A stretch of 64,000 nt of DNA, from positions 62,001 through 126,000 of the forward strand of contig NZ_CP139559.1 of the NCBI RefSeq assembly GCF_034263275.1. Direction: 5' to 3'. This document shows, one piece after another, positions 1 through 11,997 of this stretch (position 1 is its first letter; every line of letters begins with the position of its first letter). Below the pieces are notes generated by a model. That model searched no databases, was not told the DNA's origin, and saw only the letters and a program-made list of their open reading frames with translations. This DNA is from Mucilaginibacter sp. cycad4. GTDB lineage: Bacteria > Bacteroidota > Bacteroidia > Sphingobacteriales > Sphingobacteriaceae. The translations under genes were made by a program, and so were the position numbers.

Positions 1-54
1 CGTGAAGGTGGTCGTACCGTAGGTGCTGGTCAGGTAACTGAAATCTTGAAATAA
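1..54 (+). CDS. tuf: Elongation factor Tu, C-terminal end (partial)
   Basis: Only the last 17 codons and the TAA stop are in the window; the gene starts upstream. The peptide (REGGRTVGAGQVTEILK) is the conserved end of bacterial EF-Tu, the GTPase that delivers aminoacyl-tRNA to the ribosome. A hairpin terminator follows at 82-120, then tRNA-Trp and secE. tuf - tRNA-Trp - secE - nusG is a common bacterial gene order. Identification is firm from the short tail plus its neighbours. Confidence 0.93.
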   Translation, partial: REGGRTVGAGQVTEILK

Positions 55-81
55 TAATATTTCAATAAAAAGGTTAATTTG

Positions 82-120
82 AAAACATAAGTTTAGCCTT
101 CAACGGCAAACTTATGTTTT
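82..120 (+). terminator. Hairpin terminator after tuf
   Basis: A 13-bp perfect inverted repeat (82-94 against 108-120) with an extra GCC/GGC pairing near the loop. The 3' arm ends in TTTT and T-rich sequence follows. It lies 28 bases after the tuf stop and just before tRNA-Trp, so it probably separates tuf from the tRNA-secE-nusG transcript. Confidence 0.7.
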
Positions 121-137
121 CTTATTATAAATAACAC

Positions 138-208
138 ACGGGAATAGTTCAACGGTAGAATAGAGGTCTCCAAAACCTTTGATCAGGGTTCGAATCCTTG
201 TTCCCGTG
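138..208 (+). tRNA. trnW: tRNA-Trp (anticodon CCA)
   Basis: The full cloverleaf can be drawn: acceptor stem 138-144 with 201-207 (7 bp), D-stem 147-150/158-161, anticodon stem 163-167/175-179 with the CCA anticodon at 170-172, T-stem 184-188/196-200 with loop TTCGAAT at 189-195. The discriminator base is G208, as expected for tryptophan tRNA. The 3' CCA is not encoded (CTT follows), so it must be added by the CCA enzyme, a candidate for which is at 44475-45887. Confidence 0.96.
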
Positions 209-226
209 CTTAAGCACAATATAAAA

Positions 227-421
227 ATGGCAGGCGTAGCTGAATATATTAAAGAGTCATACATCGAGTTAACCGAAAAGGTTACCTGGCCTACATGGCG
301 CGAGCTGCAAAGCAGCGCTGTTTTGGTATTGGTTGCCGCTATAATTATTGCGCTGGTTATCTTAGGTATGGACCAGATCATTAATTATTTGCTTAAACTG
401 TTTTACACATCACTAACATAA
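227..421 (+). CDS. secE: Preprotein translocase subunit SecE
   Basis: 64 residues, the usual size of the short single-span SecE found in many bacteria. An amphipathic N-terminal part with the motif [11 protein letters not shown] (about residues 16-26) is followed by one membrane segment (about 29-50, rich in V, A, I, L). SecE clamps SecY in the inner-membrane Sec channel. The ATG at 227 is preferred; an upstream in-frame start at 179 would lie inside tRNA-Trp. nusG follows after 16 bases, the classical secE-nusG pair. Confidence 0.95.
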   Translation: MAGVAEYIKESYIELTEKVTWPTWRELQSSAVLVLVAAIIIALVILGMDQIINYLLKLFYTSLT

Positions 422-437
422 TATCAGGGAGACGGAG

Positions 438-980
438 ATGAGTGATCAATTGAAATGGTATGTAGTTAGGGCTATTAGTGGTAAGGAAAAAAAAGTTAAA
501 CAATATATAGATGCCGAAATTAGCCGTTTGGGCATTAGTCATTTGGTACCACAGGTATTAATACCTACCGAAAAGTATTACCAGATGCGCGATGGAAAGA
601 AGATAGCTAAAGAGCGTAACTACTTTCCGGGCTATGTGCTTATGGAGGCCGTTTTAGATGGTGAAACCGAGCACATCATAAAAAATATAAACAGCGTTAT
701 AGGTTTCCTGGGTGATAAGGCCGGAAATGCTATCCCGCTTCGCCAGGCAGAAGTTAACCGTATTTTAGGTAAGGTTGACGAAATGAGTACGCAGGGCGAA
801 ACCATGAACGTACCTTATTATGTTGGCGAGGCCGTTAAAGTTATGGACGGGCCTTTCAACGGTTTCAGCGGCGTTATCGAAGAAGTTAACGAAGAAAAAA
901 AGAAACTGAAAGTAATGGTAAAGATATTCGGGCGCCGTACGCCGCTTGAGTTGAATTACATGCAGGTAGAAAAAGAGTAG
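438..980 (+). CDS. nusG: Transcription termination/antitermination factor NusG
   Basis: 180 residues, normal for NusG. The N-terminal NGN domain begins with [15 protein letters not shown], which binds the RNA polymerase clamp. A C-terminal KOW domain (about 132-160, [18 protein letters not shown]) can contact Rho or ribosomal protein S10. The start ATG has a good ribosome site (GGGAGACGGAG) just upstream. The gene lies between secE and rplK, its normal place. Confidence 0.97.
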   Translation: MSDQLKWYVVRAISGKEKKVKQYIDAEISRLGISHLVPQVLIPTEKYYQMRDGKKIAKERNYFPGYVLMEAVLDGETEHIIKNINSVIGFLGDKAGNAIPLRQAEVNRILGKVDEMSTQGETMNVPYYVGEAVKVMDGPFNGFSGVIEEVNEEKKKLKVMVKIFGRRTPLELNYMQVEKE

Positions 981-991
981 TTTGGTAGATG

Positions 992-1114
992 GTGAGTGGT
1001 TGATTAAGTAATTAGTTAACTGCCGGCATTAATCCAAACATTAATAAAATATAATAGAGTATTGAAATGTGTAAATGAGGCAGCTACTCACCAATCACAA
1101 AATCAACCACTCAC
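992..1114. repeat. Intergenic inverted repeat between nusG and rplK
   Basis: A 14-bp perfect inverted repeat (GTGAGTGGTTGATT at 992-1005, its complement at 1101-1114). Partial extra copies of the same words (TACTCACCAATCAC) lie just inside the right arm. The roughly 95-base interior is AT-rich and non-coding. Transcribed through the operon it would form a long stem-loop. No T-run follows, so it does not look like a simple terminator. Confidence 0.6.
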
Positions 1115-1179
1115 TAAAACCTTAAATGTTACTTAGCTTCCACTTACTAACATTGAGTTTATAATTAAAGTAAATTAAA

Positions 1180-1620
1180 ATGGCAAAAGAGATCGGTGCA
1201 ATGGTTAAGCTGCAAGTTAAAGGCGGCGCCGCAAACCCATCACCACCAATTGGCCCGGCATTGGGTGCAAAAGGTGTGAACATCATGGAGTTTTGCAAAC
1301 AATTTAATGCACGCACCCAGGACAAAGCTGGAAAAGTATTGCCTGTTTTGATTACTGTTTATGTTGACAAATCATTCGAATTTATCATCAAAACCCCTCC
1401 CGTTGCTATCCAGTTATTGGAAGCTACCGGTTTAAAGAGTGGTTCTGCTGAGCCTAACCGTAAAAAAGTTGCCAGTGTTAACTGGGACCAGGTTGAGACT
1501 ATAGCAAAAGATAAAATGGTTGACTTGAATGCATTCACAGTTGAATCGGCCATGAAAATGGTGGCAGGTACTGCCCGCAGCATGGGAATTACCGTATCAG
1601 GTACAGCTCCCTGGAATTAA
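1180..1620 (+). CDS. rplK: 50S ribosomal protein L11
   Basis: 146 residues. The N-terminal signature [20 protein letters not shown] (proline-rich, residues about 10-29) is the conserved L11 segment at the GTPase-associated centre, and the C-terminal part is the 23S rRNA-binding domain. First gene of the rplKAJL block. The upstream AT-rich gap carries an inverted repeat and may hold the promoter, though no clear -7 box stands out. Confidence 0.97.
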   Translation: MAKEIGAMVKLQVKGGAANPSPPIGPALGAKGVNIMEFCKQFNARTQDKAGKVLPVLITVYVDKSFEFIIKTPPVAIQLLEATGLKSGSAEPNRKKVASVNWDQVETIAKDKMVDLNAFTVESAMKMVAGTARSMGITVSGTAPWN

Positions 1621-1648
1621 TTAATTTATACAAATCAGTTTAAAGACA

Positions 1649-2347
1649 GTGGCAAGATTAACAAAAAATCAAAAAGTGGCACTCTCCAAAATTGAGGCAA
1701 ACAAATCGTACACATTAGAAGCTGCATCGGCTTTGGTAAAGGAATTAACCCTTACTAAGTTTGATTCATCAGTTGATATAGACGTTCGTTTAGGTGTTGA
1801 CCCGCGTAAAGCCAATCAAATGGTACGTGGTATTGCAACATTACCTCATGGAACCGGTAAAACTGTGCGTGTATTAGTGCTTTGTACTCCTGATAAGGAA
1901 CAAGAAGCTAAAGATGCAGGTGCAGATTACGTAGGTTTGGATGATTATATTGCCAAGATTGAAGGCGGATGGACTGATGTTGATATTATCATCACTATGC
2001 CAAGTGTGATGGCTAAAGTTGGTCGTTTGGGTCGTATTTTAGGCCCGCGTAACTTGATGCCAAACCCTAAATCAGGTACAGTTACCCCAGAAGTTGGTAA
2101 AGCTGTAACTGAGGTAAAAGGTGGTAAAATCGATTTCAAGGTTGATAAAACCGGTATCATCCACACTTCAATAGGAAAAGCATCTTTCTCTGCAGATAAA
2201 ATTTATGAGAATGCATTAGAAGTATTGCAAACAATCTCTAAATTAAAACCTTCTGCAGCAAAAGGAACATATTTCAAGAGTATTCATATCTCTTCAACTA
2301 TGTCGCCTGGAATTACAGTTGAAACTAAATCAGTAGCGGGGATCTAA
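1649..2347 (+). CDS. rplA: 50S ribosomal protein L1
   Basis: 232 residues, standard L1 length. It begins [21 protein letters not shown] and contains the L1 signature around [19 protein letters not shown] (about residues 126-144). L1 binds the 23S rRNA stalk and in many bacteria represses its own operon. The start codon is GTG (1649), and no in-frame ATG fits the conserved N-terminus. The rplJ start follows its stop after 2 bases. Confidence 0.97.
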   Translation: MARLTKNQKVALSKIEANKSYTLEAASALVKELTLTKFDSSVDIDVRLGVDPRKANQMVRGIATLPHGTGKTVRVLVLCTPDKEQEAKDAGADYVGLDDYIAKIEGGWTDVDIIITMPSVMAKVGRLGRILGPRNLMPNPKSGTVTPEVGKAVTEVKGGKIDFKVDKTGIIHTSIGKASFSADKIYENALEVLQTISKLKPSAAKGTYFKSIHISSTMSPGITVETKSVAGI

Positions 2348-2349
2348 TC

Positions 2350-2868
2350 ATGAATAAAGAAGAAAAATACGACCTTGTTGTAGCCCTAACTGAGCAAATC
2401 AAAGAGTATGGTAATTTTTATATCACTGATACCTCTGATTTAACTGTAGCCAAGATCAACAACATCCGCCGTAAATGTTTCGAAAACGACATTACGATGC
2501 AGGTAACCAAAAATAGCTTGATCAAAAAAGCTATGGAAGCTGCAGGCGGCGATTTTAGCCCGATATATGATGTATTAAAAGGTTCATCATCAATCCTTTT
2601 CTCAAAATCAGCAACTGCTCCGGCAAAGTTGATTAAACAATTGAGAAAAACAGGTGAAAAACCAATTTTAAAAGCAGCTTATATTGATTCGGCAGTATTT
2701 ATCGGTGATAACCAGTTAGATACTTTAACCAAACTGAAATCAAAAGAACAACTGATCGGCGAGATAGTTGGCTTACTACAATCACCTGCCAAAAACGTAC
2801 TTTCTGCACTACAATCAGGCGGAACTACAATTGCAGGCCTTGTAAAAACATTACAGGAAAGAGGTTAA
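2350..2868 (+). CDS. rplJ: 50S ribosomal protein L10
   Basis: 172 residues. The N-terminal rRNA-binding domain has the typical motif TVAKINNIRRKCFENDI and KNSLIKKAMEAAGGD; the C-terminal helix carries L7/L12 dimers at the ribosomal stalk. It starts 2 bases after the rplA stop, suggesting translational coupling. A 64-base gap separates it from rplL. Confidence 0.96.
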   Translation: MNKEEKYDLVVALTEQIKEYGNFYITDTSDLTVAKINNIRRKCFENDITMQVTKNSLIKKAMEAAGGDFSPIYDVLKGSSSILFSKSATAPAKLIKQLRKTGEKPILKAAYIDSAVFIGDNQLDTLTKLKSKEQLIGEIVGLLQSPAKNVLSALQSGGTTIAGLVKTLQERG

Positions 2869-2932
2869 CGAACGCCTCACAAAGGTTCGACAATAACAAA
2901 CAAAAAGCATTAAAAGTAAAAATTTAAATAAA

Positions 2933-3316
2933 ATGGCGGATTTAAAAGCGTTTGCTGAACAGTTGGTAAACTTAACAGTAAAAGAAGTAAACGAATTAGC
3001 TCAAATATTAAAAGATGAGTATGGTATTGAGCCTGCTGCTGCTGCTGTAGCAGTTGCTGCTCCTGCTGCTGACGGTGGCGATGCTGCTCCAGCTGCTGCT
3101 GAGCAAACTGCATTTGACGTTATCCTGAAAGAAGCTGGTGGCGCTAAATTAGCAGTTGTTAAATTAGTAAAAGACTTAACTGGCCTTGGTTTGAAAGAAG
3201 CTAAAGATCTTGTTGACGGTGCACCAAAAGAACTTAAAACTGGTGTAACTAAAGAAGAAGCTGAATCTTTGAAAAAACAATTAGAAGAAGCCGGAGCAGT
3301 AGTTGAGGTTAAGTAA
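2933..3316 (+). CDS. rplL: 50S ribosomal protein L7/L12
   Basis: 127 residues: an N-terminal dimerisation domain (about 1-33), an Ala/Pro/Gly-rich hinge (about 36-58) and a C-terminal factor-binding domain with the conserved [19 protein letters not shown] stretch. The hinge is written largely in repeated GCT codons, which creates long glutamine-rich antisense reading frames that are not real genes. A GC-rich hairpin lies 26 bases downstream. Confidence 0.97.
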   Translation: MADLKAFAEQLVNLTVKEVNELAQILKDEYGIEPAAAAVAVAAPAADGGDAAPAAAEQTAFDVILKEAGGAKLAVVKLVKDLTGLGLKEAKDLVDGAPKELKTGVTKEEAESLKKQLEEAGAVVEVK

Positions 3317-3342
3317 TTTAACCTACTGAAATATAGCATCAA

Positions 3343-3368
3343 GACTCCGACCATAAACGGTCGGGGTC
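3343..3368 (+). terminator. Hairpin between rplL and rpoB
   Basis: A 10-bp stem (GACTCCGACC at 3343-3352 with GGTCGGGGTC at 3359-3368, one G-T pair) and a 6-base loop. The T-run after it is poor (TATTGCTG), so it is more likely a partial terminator or RNA-processing hairpin than a full stop. Lowering transcription into rpoBC at this point is the usual arrangement in bacteria. Confidence 0.5.
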
Positions 3369-3394
3369 TATTGCTGTTTATAAAGGTTTGGAGT

Positions 3395-3535
3395 GTAGAT
3401 ATCCGATAGGAGATGGTAGATATGAGATTTAAGATATGAGATTTTTGCCGCTTGCGTTAGCGGTATCTGTCTGAATCGTATTTCTGTTCTCAAATCCAAT
3501 GCTCATGTCTCAAAATCCTAAATCTCACATCTATC
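3395..3535. repeat. Word-palindrome (TATGAGAT family) before rpoB
   Basis: The left half repeats the words GATATGAGATTT; the right half repeats their complements (CTCAAATC, CTCATGTCTC, AAATCTCACATC). A small hairpin, GCCGCT/AGCGGT, sits near 3448-3463. The whole is an imperfect long inverted repeat built of short words. The same word family returns at 47908-47994. It is non-coding and lies in the rplL-rpoB gap. Confidence 0.55.
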
Positions 3536-3567
3536 AAAGTTTATTAATAAACTAAAATTTAAATACC

Positions 3568-6500
3568 TTGGCAAACAATAATAATCAAAGAGTAAACTTT
3601 GCAACCAGCAGAAAGGTACTTGATTACCCTGATTTTCTGGATGTTCAGTTACAATCTTTCCAGGAATTTTTTCAATTGGAAACCACTTCCGACAACCGTT
3701 ACAAAGAAGGGCTGTTTAAAGTGTTTGCCGAAAACTTTCCTATTTCAGATTCAAGAAACATCTTTGTCCTGGAGTTTCTTGACTACTTTATTGATCCGCC
3801 ACGTTATGATATACAAGAGTGTATTGAACGCGGATTAACTTACAGCGTACCATTAAAAGCCAAGCTTCGCCTGTCATGTAATGATGAGGAGCACGAAGAT
3901 TTTGAGACAATTGTACAGGACGTATACCTGGGTACTATCCCATACATGACGCCAAAAGGTACATTTGTTATTAATGGTGCCGAGCGTGTAATTGTATCAC
4001 AGTTACACCGTTCGCCAGGTGTGTTCTTTGGTCAGAGCCGCCATACCAACGGTACAAAATTATACTCGGCCCGTGTTATTCCTTTCAAAGGTTCATGGAT
4101 TGAGTTTGCTACAGACGTTAACAACGTGATGTACGCTTACATTGACCGTAAAAAGAAATTCCCGGTTACTACGTTACTTCGTGCCATTGGTTATGACTCT
4201 GATAAGGATATATTAGAGTTATTTGAACTGGCCGACGAGGTTAAAGTAAGCAAATCAGGCCTTAAGAAATATATTGGCCGTAAGCTTGCTGCAAGGGTAC
4301 TTAAAACATGGATCGAAGACTTTGTGGATGAAGATACCGGTGAGGTAGTTTCTATCCCTCGTAATGAGATCATCCTTGAGCGTGAAACCTTACTGGAAGA
4401 CGACCATATTGATATGATCATCGACTCTGGTGTTAAAACCATCATTCTTAACAAGGAAGATGCTTCAACCAGCGGTGATTATACTATTATATACAATACC
4501 TTACAGAAAGATACTTCCAACTCTGAGAAGGAAGCGGTTGAGCATATCTACCGTCAGTTACGTAACGCTGAACCACCTGATGAAGAAACAGCACGTGGTA
4601 TCATCGATCGTTTATTCTTTTCAGATAAAAGATATGACCTGGGCGATGTGGGCCGCTACCGCATCAACCGTAAATTAAAACTGAGCACTTCGGAAGAAAC
4701 TAAAGTTTTAACCAAGCAGGATATCATAGCGATTGTTAAATACCTGATCAAATTAATCAACTCAAAAGCTGAGGTGGATGATATCGATCACTTGTCAAAC
4801 CGTCGTGTACGTACCGTTGGTGAGCAGCTTTACGCCCAGTTTGGCGTAGGTTTGGCACGTATGGCCCGTACCATCCGTGAGCGTATGAACATTCGTGACA
4901 ACGAGGTGTTCACACCAACCGACCTGATCAACGCGCGTACATTATCATCTGTGATCAACTCGTTCTTCGGAACAAACCAGTTATCACAGTTCATGGACCA
5001 AACCAATCCACTGGCAGAGATCACGCACAAGCGTCGTCTGTCAGCCTTAGGCCCCGGTGGTCTGTCGCGTGAGCGTGCAGGTTTCGAGGTTCGTGACGTT
5101 CACTACACCCACTACGGCAGGTTGTGTACTATCGAAACTCCCGAAGGTCCGAACATTGGTTTGATCTCGTCACTTTGCGTACATGCCAAGATCAACAACT
5201 TAGGCTTTATCGAAACACCGTACAAACGCGTGGTTGAAGGTAAAGTAATGGTTGATGAGCCGGTTATCTATTTATCTGCTGAGGATGAAGACGGTAAAAC
5301 CATTGGCCAGGCAAACGCGGTTTATGATGACAAAGGTGAGTTTGAATTGCCACGTGTAAAAGCACGTTTCGAAGGTGACTTCCCGGTTATCGAGCCAGAG
5401 CGCCTGGATTTGATGGACATCGCGCCAAACCAGATCACTTCAATCGCGGCTTCGTTGATTCCGTTCTTAGAACATGATGACGCTAACCGTGCATTGATGG
5501 GTTCAAACATGCAACGCCAGGCCGTACCATTGTTGCGCCCTGAAGCGCCAATTGTTGGTACAGGTTTGGAAGGCCGTGTAGCAAAAGACTCCCGTACCCT
5601 GATCAACGCCGAAGGCGATGGTGTGGTTGAGTATGTTGATGCCAACGAAATCCGTATTAAATATGACCGCAACGAACTTGATCGTTTGATCTCGTTTGAA
5701 GGAGATAGCAAAAGCTACCGCTTAACCAAGTTTAAGAAAACCAACCAAAGCACCACCATGAACCTTAAGCCAATTGTTAAAAAAGGCCAGAGGGTTGAAA
5801 AAGGTGAAGTACTTTGCGAAGGTTACGCTACCCAAAATGGCGAGCTTGCATTAGGCCGTAACCTTAAAGTAGCGTTCATGCCTTGGCAGGGATATAACTT
5901 TGAGGATGCGATCGTGATCTCTGAGCGTGTTGTATCGCAGGATATATTCACTTCAATCCACGTTGAAGAGTTCGAGCTTGAAGTTCGTGATACTAAACGC
6001 GGTGAGGAAGAATTAACACCGGATATCCCTAACGTATCAGAAGAAGCTACTAAAGACCTTGACGAAGACGGTATCATCCGTGTTGGTGCTGAGGTTAAAG
6101 AAGGCGACATCCTGATTGGTAAGATCACCCCTAAAGGTGAATCAGACCCTTCACCGGAAGAAAAATTGTTACGCGCTATCTTCGGTGATAAAGCAGGTGA
6201 CGTTAAAGATGCTTCATTGAAAACCCCGCCGTCAATTGCCGGTGTTGTTATCGATACCAAATTATTTTCACGTGCTAAGAAAACTTCAAAAGCTGAAGAA
6301 AAAGCACAATTGGAAAAATTGGACAACAAGCATGATAAAGCTGTAAAAGATCTGAAAAACACTTTGATTGAAAAGTTATTTGAGATCGTTAACGGTAAAA
6401 CTTCACAAGGCGTTTATAACGTTTACAAAGAGTTACAGGTTCCTAAAGGTGTTAAATTCACCCAGAAAATATTAGTTGAGCTTAATTACGATAACATTAA

Positions 6501-7371
6501 CCCAACTAAATGGACTACTGATGACGATAAAAACGATCAGATCAAGATCCTTCTTCATAACTTCAACATTAAGTACAATGAAGAGTTGGGTGCTTACCGT
6601 CGTGATAAATTCGCTATCAGTGTGGGTGATGAGCTTCCATCAGGTATCGTGCAAATGGCTAAAGTTTACATCGCTAAAAAGCGTAAGCTTAAAGTAGGTG
6701 ATAAAATGGCAGGCCGTCACGGTAACAAAGGTATTGTTGCACGTATTGTACGTGACGAGGATATGCCTTTCCTTGAAGACGGAACACCGGTTGATATTGT
6801 GTTGAACCCGCTGGGTGTACCTTCACGTATGAACCTTGGTCAGATCTATGAAACCGTATTGGGTTGGGCCGGTAAAGAGCTTGGTTTAAAATTCGCTACT
6901 CCTATCTTCGATGGTGCAAGCCATGAAGAAGTGGAAGAGTGGATCAAGAAAGCTAACTTACCTGAATCAGGCCGTACCTATTTATACAATGGCTTAACAG
7001 GTGATCGCTTTGATCAGCAAACTACTGTAGGTATTATCTACATGCTGAAATTAGGTCACATGGTTGATGATAAGATGCACGCGCGTTCAATCGGACCGTA
7101 CTCCCTCATCACTCAACAGCCATTGGGCGGTAAAGCGCAATTTGGTGGTCAGCGTTTTGGTGAGATGGAGGTTTGGGCACTGGAAGCATTTGGTGCATCA
7201 AACATTCTGCAGGAGATATTGACCGTTAAATCAGATGATGTTATCGGCCGTGCCAAAACATATGAGGCTATTGTTAAAGGTGAAAACCTGCCAACCCCAT
7301 CGGTTCCTGAATCATTCAACGTATTGGTTCACGAGTTACGCGGCTTAGGTTTGGATATAACCTTAGAGTAA
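3568..7371 (+). CDS. rpoB: DNA-directed RNA polymerase beta subunit
   Basis: 1267 residues, a normal Bacteroidota length. The rifampicin-binding region (about residues 467-512: [21 protein letters not shown] followed by LSALGPGG) has the residues found in sensitive polymerases. The C-terminal signature [21 protein letters not shown] is present. The start is TTG at 3568; it opens an N-terminus ([15 protein letters not shown]) consistent with the family, and no in-frame ATG lies nearby. rpoC follows after a 111-base gap filled by an inverted repeat. Confidence 0.98.
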   Translation: MANNNNQRVNFATSRKVLDYPDFLDVQLQSFQEFFQLETTSDNRYKEGLFKVFAENFPISDSRNIFVLEFLDYFIDPPRYDIQECIERGLTYSVPLKAKLRLSCNDEEHEDFETIVQDVYLGTIPYMTPKGTFVINGAERVIVSQLHRSPGVFFGQSRHTNGTKLYSARVIPFKGSWIEFATDVNNVMYAYIDRKKKFPVTTLLRAIGYDSDKDILELFELADEVKVSKSGLKKYIGRKLAARVLKTWIEDFVDEDTGEVVSIPRNEIILERETLLEDDHIDMIIDSGVKTIILNKEDASTSGDYTIIYNTLQKDTSNSEKEAVEHIYRQLRNAEPPDEETARGIIDRLFFSDKRYDLGDVGRYRINRKLKLSTSEETKVLTKQDIIAIVKYLIKLINSKAEVDDIDHLSNRRVRTVGEQLYAQFGVGLARMARTIRERMNIRDNEVFTPTDLINARTLSSVINSFFGTNQLSQFMDQTNPLAEITHKRRLSALGPGGLSRERAGFEVRDVHYTHYGRLCTIETPEGPNIGLISSLCVHAKINNLGFIETPYKRVVEGKVMVDEPVIYLSAEDEDGKTIGQANAVYDDKGEFELPRVKARFEGDFPVIEPERLDLMDIAPNQITSIAASLIPFLEHDDANRALMGSNMQRQAVPLLRPEAPIVGTGLEGRVAKDSRTLINAEGDGVVEYVDANEIRIKYDRNELDRLISFEGDSKSYRLTKFKKTNQSTTMNLKPIVKKGQRVEKGEVLCEGYATQNGELALGRNLKVAFMPWQGYNFEDAIVISERVVSQDIFTSIHVEEFELEVRDTKRGEEELTPDIPNVSEEATKDLDEDGIIRVGAEVKEGDILIGKITPKGESDPSPEEKLLRAIFGDKAGDVKDASLKTPPSIAGVVIDTKLFSRAKKTSKAEEKAQLEKLDNKHDKAVKDLKNTLIEKLFEIVNGKTSQGVYNVYKELQVPKGVKFTQKILVELNYDNINPTKWTTDDDKNDQIKILLHNFNIKYNEELGAYRRDKFAISVGDELPSGIVQMAKVYIAKKRKLKVGDKMAGRHGNKGIVARIVRDEDMPFLEDGTPVDIVLNPLGVPSRMNLGQIYETVLGWAGKELGLKFATPIFDGASHEEVEEWIKKANLPESGRTYLYNGLTGDRFDQQTTVGIIYMLKLGHMVDDKMHARSIGPYSLITQQPLGGKAQFGGQRFGEMEVWALEAFGASNILQEILTVKSDDVIGRAKTYEAIVKGENLPTPSVPESFNVLVHELRGLGLDITLE

Positions 7372-7466
7372 TTATTGAATTATTGAGGGATTGAATTATT
7401 GAATAATTCAGTCCTTCAGTAATTTTCGAGTAATCAATAATTCAATAATTCAGTCCTTCAATAATT
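7372..7466. repeat. Word-palindrome (TTGAATTATTGA family) between rpoB and rpoC
   Basis: TTGAATTATTGA-type words in the left half and TTCAATAATTCAGTCC-type words in the right half (AATTCAGTCCTTCA occurs twice) form a long imperfect inverted repeat that fills the gap. The rpoC ribosome site (AAAGGAGACT) lies just after it. No coding potential is seen. Confidence 0.55.
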
Positions 7467-7482
7467 AAAAATAAAGGAGACT

Positions 7483-10400
7483 ATGTCTTACAAAAAGGAT
7501 AATAAAATCAAAAGTAACTTTACCACCATTACCATCAGTTTAGCCTCTCCTGAGTCTATTCTTGAGCGTTCAAGCGGTGAAGTTTTAAAGCCGGAAACCA
7601 TTAACTACCGTACCTACAAACCTGAGCGTGATGGTTTGTTTTGCGAGCGTATTTTTGGCCCGGTTAAGGATTATGAGTGCCATTGCGGTAAATACAAACG
7701 CATCCGTTACAAAGGGATCGTGTGCGACCGTTGTGGTGTTGAAGTAACCGAAAAGAAAGTACGTCGTGAGCGTATGGGCCACATCAACCTGGTGGTGCCT
7801 GTTGCGCATATCTGGTACTTCCGTTCATTACCAAACAAAATTGGTTATTTATTAGGCCTGCCTACTAAAAGGCTCGACCTTATTATATACTACGAGCGTT
7901 ACGTAGTTATCCAACCGGGTATTAAAGAAGCAGACGGAATCAACAAAATGGATTTCCTTACTGAAGAAGAATACCTTGACGTGTTAGATACCCTTCCAAA
8001 AGAAAACCAGTACCTTGACGACAAAGATCCTCAGAAATTTGTTGCCAAAATGGGTGCCGAGGCTTTGGAAGAATTATTAAAACGCCTTGACCTTGATGAA
8101 TTATCATTCAGCCTGCGTCACCAGGCAGCAAACGAAACTTCACAACAACGTAAAAACGAAGCTTTAAAACGTTTACAGGTTGTTGAGGCTTTCCGTGATG
8201 CAAAAACCAGGATCGAAAATAACCCCGAGTGGATGATCGTTAAGATCGTTCCGGTTATCCCGCCTGAACTGCGTCCGTTAGTACCACTGGAAGGTGGCCG
8301 TTTCGCTACTTCAGATTTAAATGACCTTTACCGTCGTGTTATTATCCGTAACAACCGTTTAAAACGTTTGATCGAGATCAAAGCACCAGAGGTAATTTTA
8401 CGTAACGAAAAACGTATGTTACAGGAAGCTGTGGATTCGTTGTTCGACAACTCACGTAAAGTTAATGCGGTAAAAACTGAAGGTAACCGTGCTTTGAAAT
8501 CACTTTCAGATATCCTGAAAGGTAAACAAGGCCGTTTCCGTCAAAACTTATTAGGTAAACGTGTGGATTACTCTGCCCGTTCGGTAATTGTTGTAGGCCC
8601 TAACCTTAAATTACACGAGTGCGGTTTACCAAAAGATATGGCTGCCGAGTTGTTTAAACCATTTATCATCCGCAAAATGATTGAGCGCGGTGTGGTTAAA
8701 ACAGTAAAATCTGCCAAAAAGATAGTTGACCGTAAAGACCCATTAGTTTGGGATATTTTGGAAAACGTATTGAAAGGGCACCCTGTATTACTAAACCGTG
8801 CGCCTACGTTGCACAGGTTGGGTATCCAGTCGTTCCAGCCAAAACTGGTTGAGGGTAAAGCAATTCAATTGCACCCATTAACCTGTACGGCATTCAACGC
8901 GGATTTTGACGGTGACCAGATGGCCGTTCACGTACCACTTGGTAACGCGGCAATTTTGGAAGCCCAGATCCTGATGCTTGCTTCGCACAACATTCTTAAC
9001 CCAGCCAACGGTACGCCAATCACTGTACCATCTCAGGACATGGTACTTGGTTTGTATTACATAACCAAAGGCCGTAAAACTGATGAAACGCGCGTGGTTA
9101 AAGGCCAGGGTTTAACTTTTTACTCTGCCGAAGAAGTAATCATCGCTTATAACGAAAAGAAACTTGACCTGCATGCTTTCATTAAGGTTAAAGCTTTAGT
9201 TAAAGAGCGCGATGGCAAAATTGTAAGCAAAATTATTGATACTACTGTAGGTCGCGTATTGTTTAACCAACACGTACCGGTTGAAGTAGGTTATATTAAT
9301 GAGCTGCTTACCAAAAAATCACTGCGTGATATCATTGGTGAAGTAGTAAAAATCACCGGTATGGCGCGTGCCGCCCAGTTCCTTGATGATATTAAGGAGT
9401 TAGGCTTTAAAATGGCATTCCAGGGTGGTTTATCATTTAACCTGAAGGATATTAATATCCCTGCTGAAAAAGTTACTTTGATCGAAACAGCTTCTAAACA
9501 AGTTGACGAGGTTATGGGTAACTACAACATGGGTTTCATCACTAACAATGAGCGTTATAACCAGATCATCGATATCTGGACACGTATCAACAACCGCTTA
9601 ACTGCTAACGTGATGGACATTCTGAGCAACGATAACCAGGGTTTCAACTCTGTTTACATGATGCTTGACTCAGGTGCCCGTGGTTCAAAAGAGCAGATCC
9701 GTCAGCTTGCAGGTATGCGTGGTTTGATGGCTAAGCCTCAAAAATCAGGTTCAGGTGGTGAGATCATCGAAAACCCGATCCTTTCAAACTTTAAAGAAGG
9801 TTTGTCGGTATTGGAGTACTTTATCTCAACTCACGGTGCCCGTAAAGGTTTGGCGGATACAGCGTTAAAAACAGCGGATGCTGGTTACTTAACACGTAGG
9901 CTGCATGACGTTGCTCAAGACATGATTGTTGGTGAGGTTGATTGCGGTACTTTAAGGGGTATCTACACAACAGCACTGAAAGATAACGAGGATATTGTTG
10001 AGCCATTATATGATCGTATTTTAGGTCGTACTACGCTTCATGATGTTCATGACCCTATCACTAACGAATTGTTAGCCACAGCAGGTCAGGATATTACTGA
10101 AGAAGTAGCTAAAAAGATCGAAAACTCACCACTGGAAGGTATCGAGATCCGTTCGGTATTAACCTGCGAAAGCAAACGTGGCGTGTGCGCATTGTGCTAC
10201 GGCCGTAACCTTGCAAGCGGTAAACGCGTGCAAAAGGGTGAGGCTGTTGGTGTAATTGCTGCGCAGTCGATAGGTGAGCCGGGTACACAGTTAACACTTC
10301 GTACATTCCACGTGGGTGGTACCGCGTCAAACATCGCGGCTGAATCACAGATCAACGCTAAGTTTGATGGTATCATTGAATTTGAGAACGTACGTACCGT

Positions 10401-11772
10401 TACTTATGAAACTGCCGAAGACGGCGCTGTTGATGTTGTATTAGGCCGTTCGGGCGAGTTCCGCATCATTGAAGCCGGAAGCAATAAAGTGATTGTTACC
10501 AATAACATTCCATACGGTTCATACCTGTATGTAAAAGATGGCAGCAAGATCACCAAAGGCGACCGTATCTGTTCATGGGATCCGTATAACGCGGTAATTA
10601 TTTCTGAGTTTGCAGGTATTGCCCAGTTTGACGCTGTATTGGAAGGTATCACTTTCCGTGAAGAAAGTGACGAGCAAACAGGTCACCGCGAAAAAGTGAT
10701 CATCGATACAAGGGATAAAACTAAAAACCCTGCTATCCAGATTGCTGATACAAAAGGTAATATCATTAAAGGATACAACATCCCGGTGGGCGCCCACATC
10801 GCTGTTGATGAAGGCGACAAACTGCAAACAGGCCAGGTTATTGCTAAAATTCCTCGTTCAACCGGTAAAACCCGGGATATTACAGGTGGTTTACCACGTG
10901 TAACCGAGCTATTTGAAGCACGTAACCCATCAAACCCTGCTGTAGTAACCGAAATTGACGGTGTGGTAACTTTAGGTGGTGTTAAACGTGGTAACCGCGA
11001 GATCACCATTGAATCAAAAGACGGCCAGGTTAAAAAATACCTTGTACCGCTTTCAAAACACATCCTTGTACAGGATAATGACTTTGTTAAAGCTGGTATG
11101 CCACTGTCAGATGGTTCAATATCTCCTGCAGATATTCTTGCCATCAAGGGCCCTGCAGCGGTGCAGGAATACCTTGTTAATGGTATCCAGGAAGTTTACC
11201 GTTTACAGGGTGTGAAGATCAACGATAAGCACTTTGAGGTTATCGTTCACCAGATGATGCAGAAAGTTCAGATCGAAGATGCGGGCGATACCCGTTTCTT
11301 GGAACGTGAAGCTGTTGACGGATGGGATTTCATGACCGAGAATGATGAAATTTATGACAAGAAAGTTGTTACCGAACCAGGTGATTCAACTACATTAAAA
11401 TCTGGTCAGATAGTTTCATTACGCCGCTTACGCGATGAAAACTCGGTATTGAAACGCCGCGACCTTAAACTGGTTGAAGTGCGTGACGCTATCCCGGCAA
11501 CATCAAGCCCGATACTGCAAGGTATCACCAGGGCATCGTTAGGTACCAAGTCGTTTATCTCGGCAGCGTCGTTCCAGGAAACTACCAAAGTACTGAACGA
11601 AGCAGCTATCGCAGGTAAAAAAGACAACATGCTTGGCCTTAAAGAAAACGTTATCGTAGGTCACTTAATACCTTCAGGTACCGGTTTACGCGAGTATGAA
11701 AATATCCGTGTAGGCTCACAGGAAGAATTTGACCGCCTGATGGCTTCAAAAGCAGAAGAGCTGGAAGCTTAA
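7483..11772 (+). CDS. rpoC: DNA-directed RNA polymerase beta' subunit
   Basis: 1429 residues. The first zinc site (CHCGKY...CDRC, from about residue 66), the catalytic NADFDGD motif (472-478, with the three magnesium-binding aspartates at 474, 476 and 478) and the second zinc site (C895[10 protein letters not shown]) are all intact. A strong Shine-Dalgarno (AAAGGAG) precedes the ATG. A strong terminator follows, closing the ribosomal protein/polymerase block. Confidence 0.98.
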   Translation: MSYKKDNKIKSNFTTITISLASPESILERSSGEVLKPETINYRTYKPERDGLFCERIFGPVKDYECHCGKYKRIRYKGIVCDRCGVEVTEKKVRRERMGHINLVVPVAHIWYFRSLPNKIGYLLGLPTKRLDLIIYYERYVVIQPGIKEADGINKMDFLTEEEYLDVLDTLPKENQYLDDKDPQKFVAKMGAEALEELLKRLDLDELSFSLRHQAANETSQQRKNEALKRLQVVEAFRDAKTRIENNPEWMIVKIVPVIPPELRPLVPLEGGRFATSDLNDLYRRVIIRNNRLKRLIEIKAPEVILRNEKRMLQEAVDSLFDNSRKVNAVKTEGNRALKSLSDILKGKQGRFRQNLLGKRVDYSARSVIVVGPNLKLHECGLPKDMAAELFKPFIIRKMIERGVVKTVKSAKKIVDRKDPLVWDILENVLKGHPVLLNRAPTLHRLGIQSFQPKLVEGKAIQLHPLTCTAFNADFDGDQMAVHVPLGNAAILEAQILMLASHNILNPANGTPITVPSQDMVLGLYYITKGRKTDETRVVKGQGLTFYSAEEVIIAYNEKKLDLHAFIKVKALVKERDGKIVSKIIDTTVGRVLFNQHVPVEVGYINELLTKKSLRDIIGEVVKITGMARAAQFLDDIKELGFKMAFQGGLSFNLKDINIPAEKVTLIETASKQVDEVMGNYNMGFITNNERYNQIIDIWTRINNRLTANVMDILSNDNQGFNSVYMMLDSGARGSKEQIRQLAGMRGLMAKPQKSGSGGEIIENPILSNFKEGLSVLEYFISTHGARKGLADTALKTADAGYLTRRLHDVAQDMIVGEVDCGTLRGIYTTALKDNEDIVEPLYDRILGRTTLHDVHDPITNELLATAGQDITEEVAKKIENSPLEGIEIRSVLTCESKRGVCALCYGRNLASGKRVQKGEAVGVIAAQSIGEPGTQLTLRTFHVGGTASNIAAESQINAKFDGIIEFENVRTVTYETAEDGAVDVVLGRSGEFRIIEAGSNKVIVTNNIPYGSYLYVKDGSKITKGDRICSWDPYNAVIISEFAGIAQFDAVLEGITFREESDEQTGHREKVIIDTRDKTKNPAIQIADTKGNIIKGYNIPVGAHIAVDEGDKLQTGQVIAKIPRSTGKTRDITGGLPRVTELFEARNPSNPAVVTEIDGVVTLGGVKRGNREITIESKDGQVKKYLVPLSKHILVQDNDFVKAGMPLSDGSISPADILAIKGPAAVQEYLVNGIQEVYRLQGVKINDKHFEVIVHQMMQKVQIEDAGDTRFLEREAVDGWDFMTENDEIYDKKVVTEPGDSTTLKSGQIVSLRRLRDENSVLKRRDLKLVEVRDAIPATSSPILQGITRASLGTKSFISAASFQETTKVLNEAAIAGKKDNMLGLKENVIVGHLIPSGTGLREYENIRVGSQEEFDRLMASKAEELEA

Positions 11773-11797
11773 TTCTCAGCTGTTTGAATATTTTATT

Positions 11798-11828
11798 AAG
11801 CCTCCCGGTTTTCCGGGAGGCTTTTTTT
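11798..11828 (+). terminator. Rho-independent terminator after rpoC
   Basis: An 11-bp perfect GC-rich stem (AAGCCTCCCGG, loop TTTT, complement) followed by seven T residues at 11822-11828. It lies 25 bases after the rpoC stop and is one of the clearest terminators in the window. Confidence 0.93.
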
Positions 11829-11997
11829 ATGCTTTTTTTAAAATTGTTAAAACAAAAGTAAAACATCTCTGTTCTACGTTCGGCCTTGTGGAAGGTCAAT
11901 ATGGGGCTGATCCGTGTTATTAAAAACAAAACAAGGCTCAATACTTACCTCAAAAAAACACTGTTTATGGAGAACGTCTTTTTGTTATTTTAGTAGC

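Noticed and set aside
2910..3354. Long minus-strand ORFs opposite rplL, one glutamine-rich
   Set aside because: They come from the repeated GCT alanine codons of the L7/L12 hinge read on the other strand; rplL is certain.
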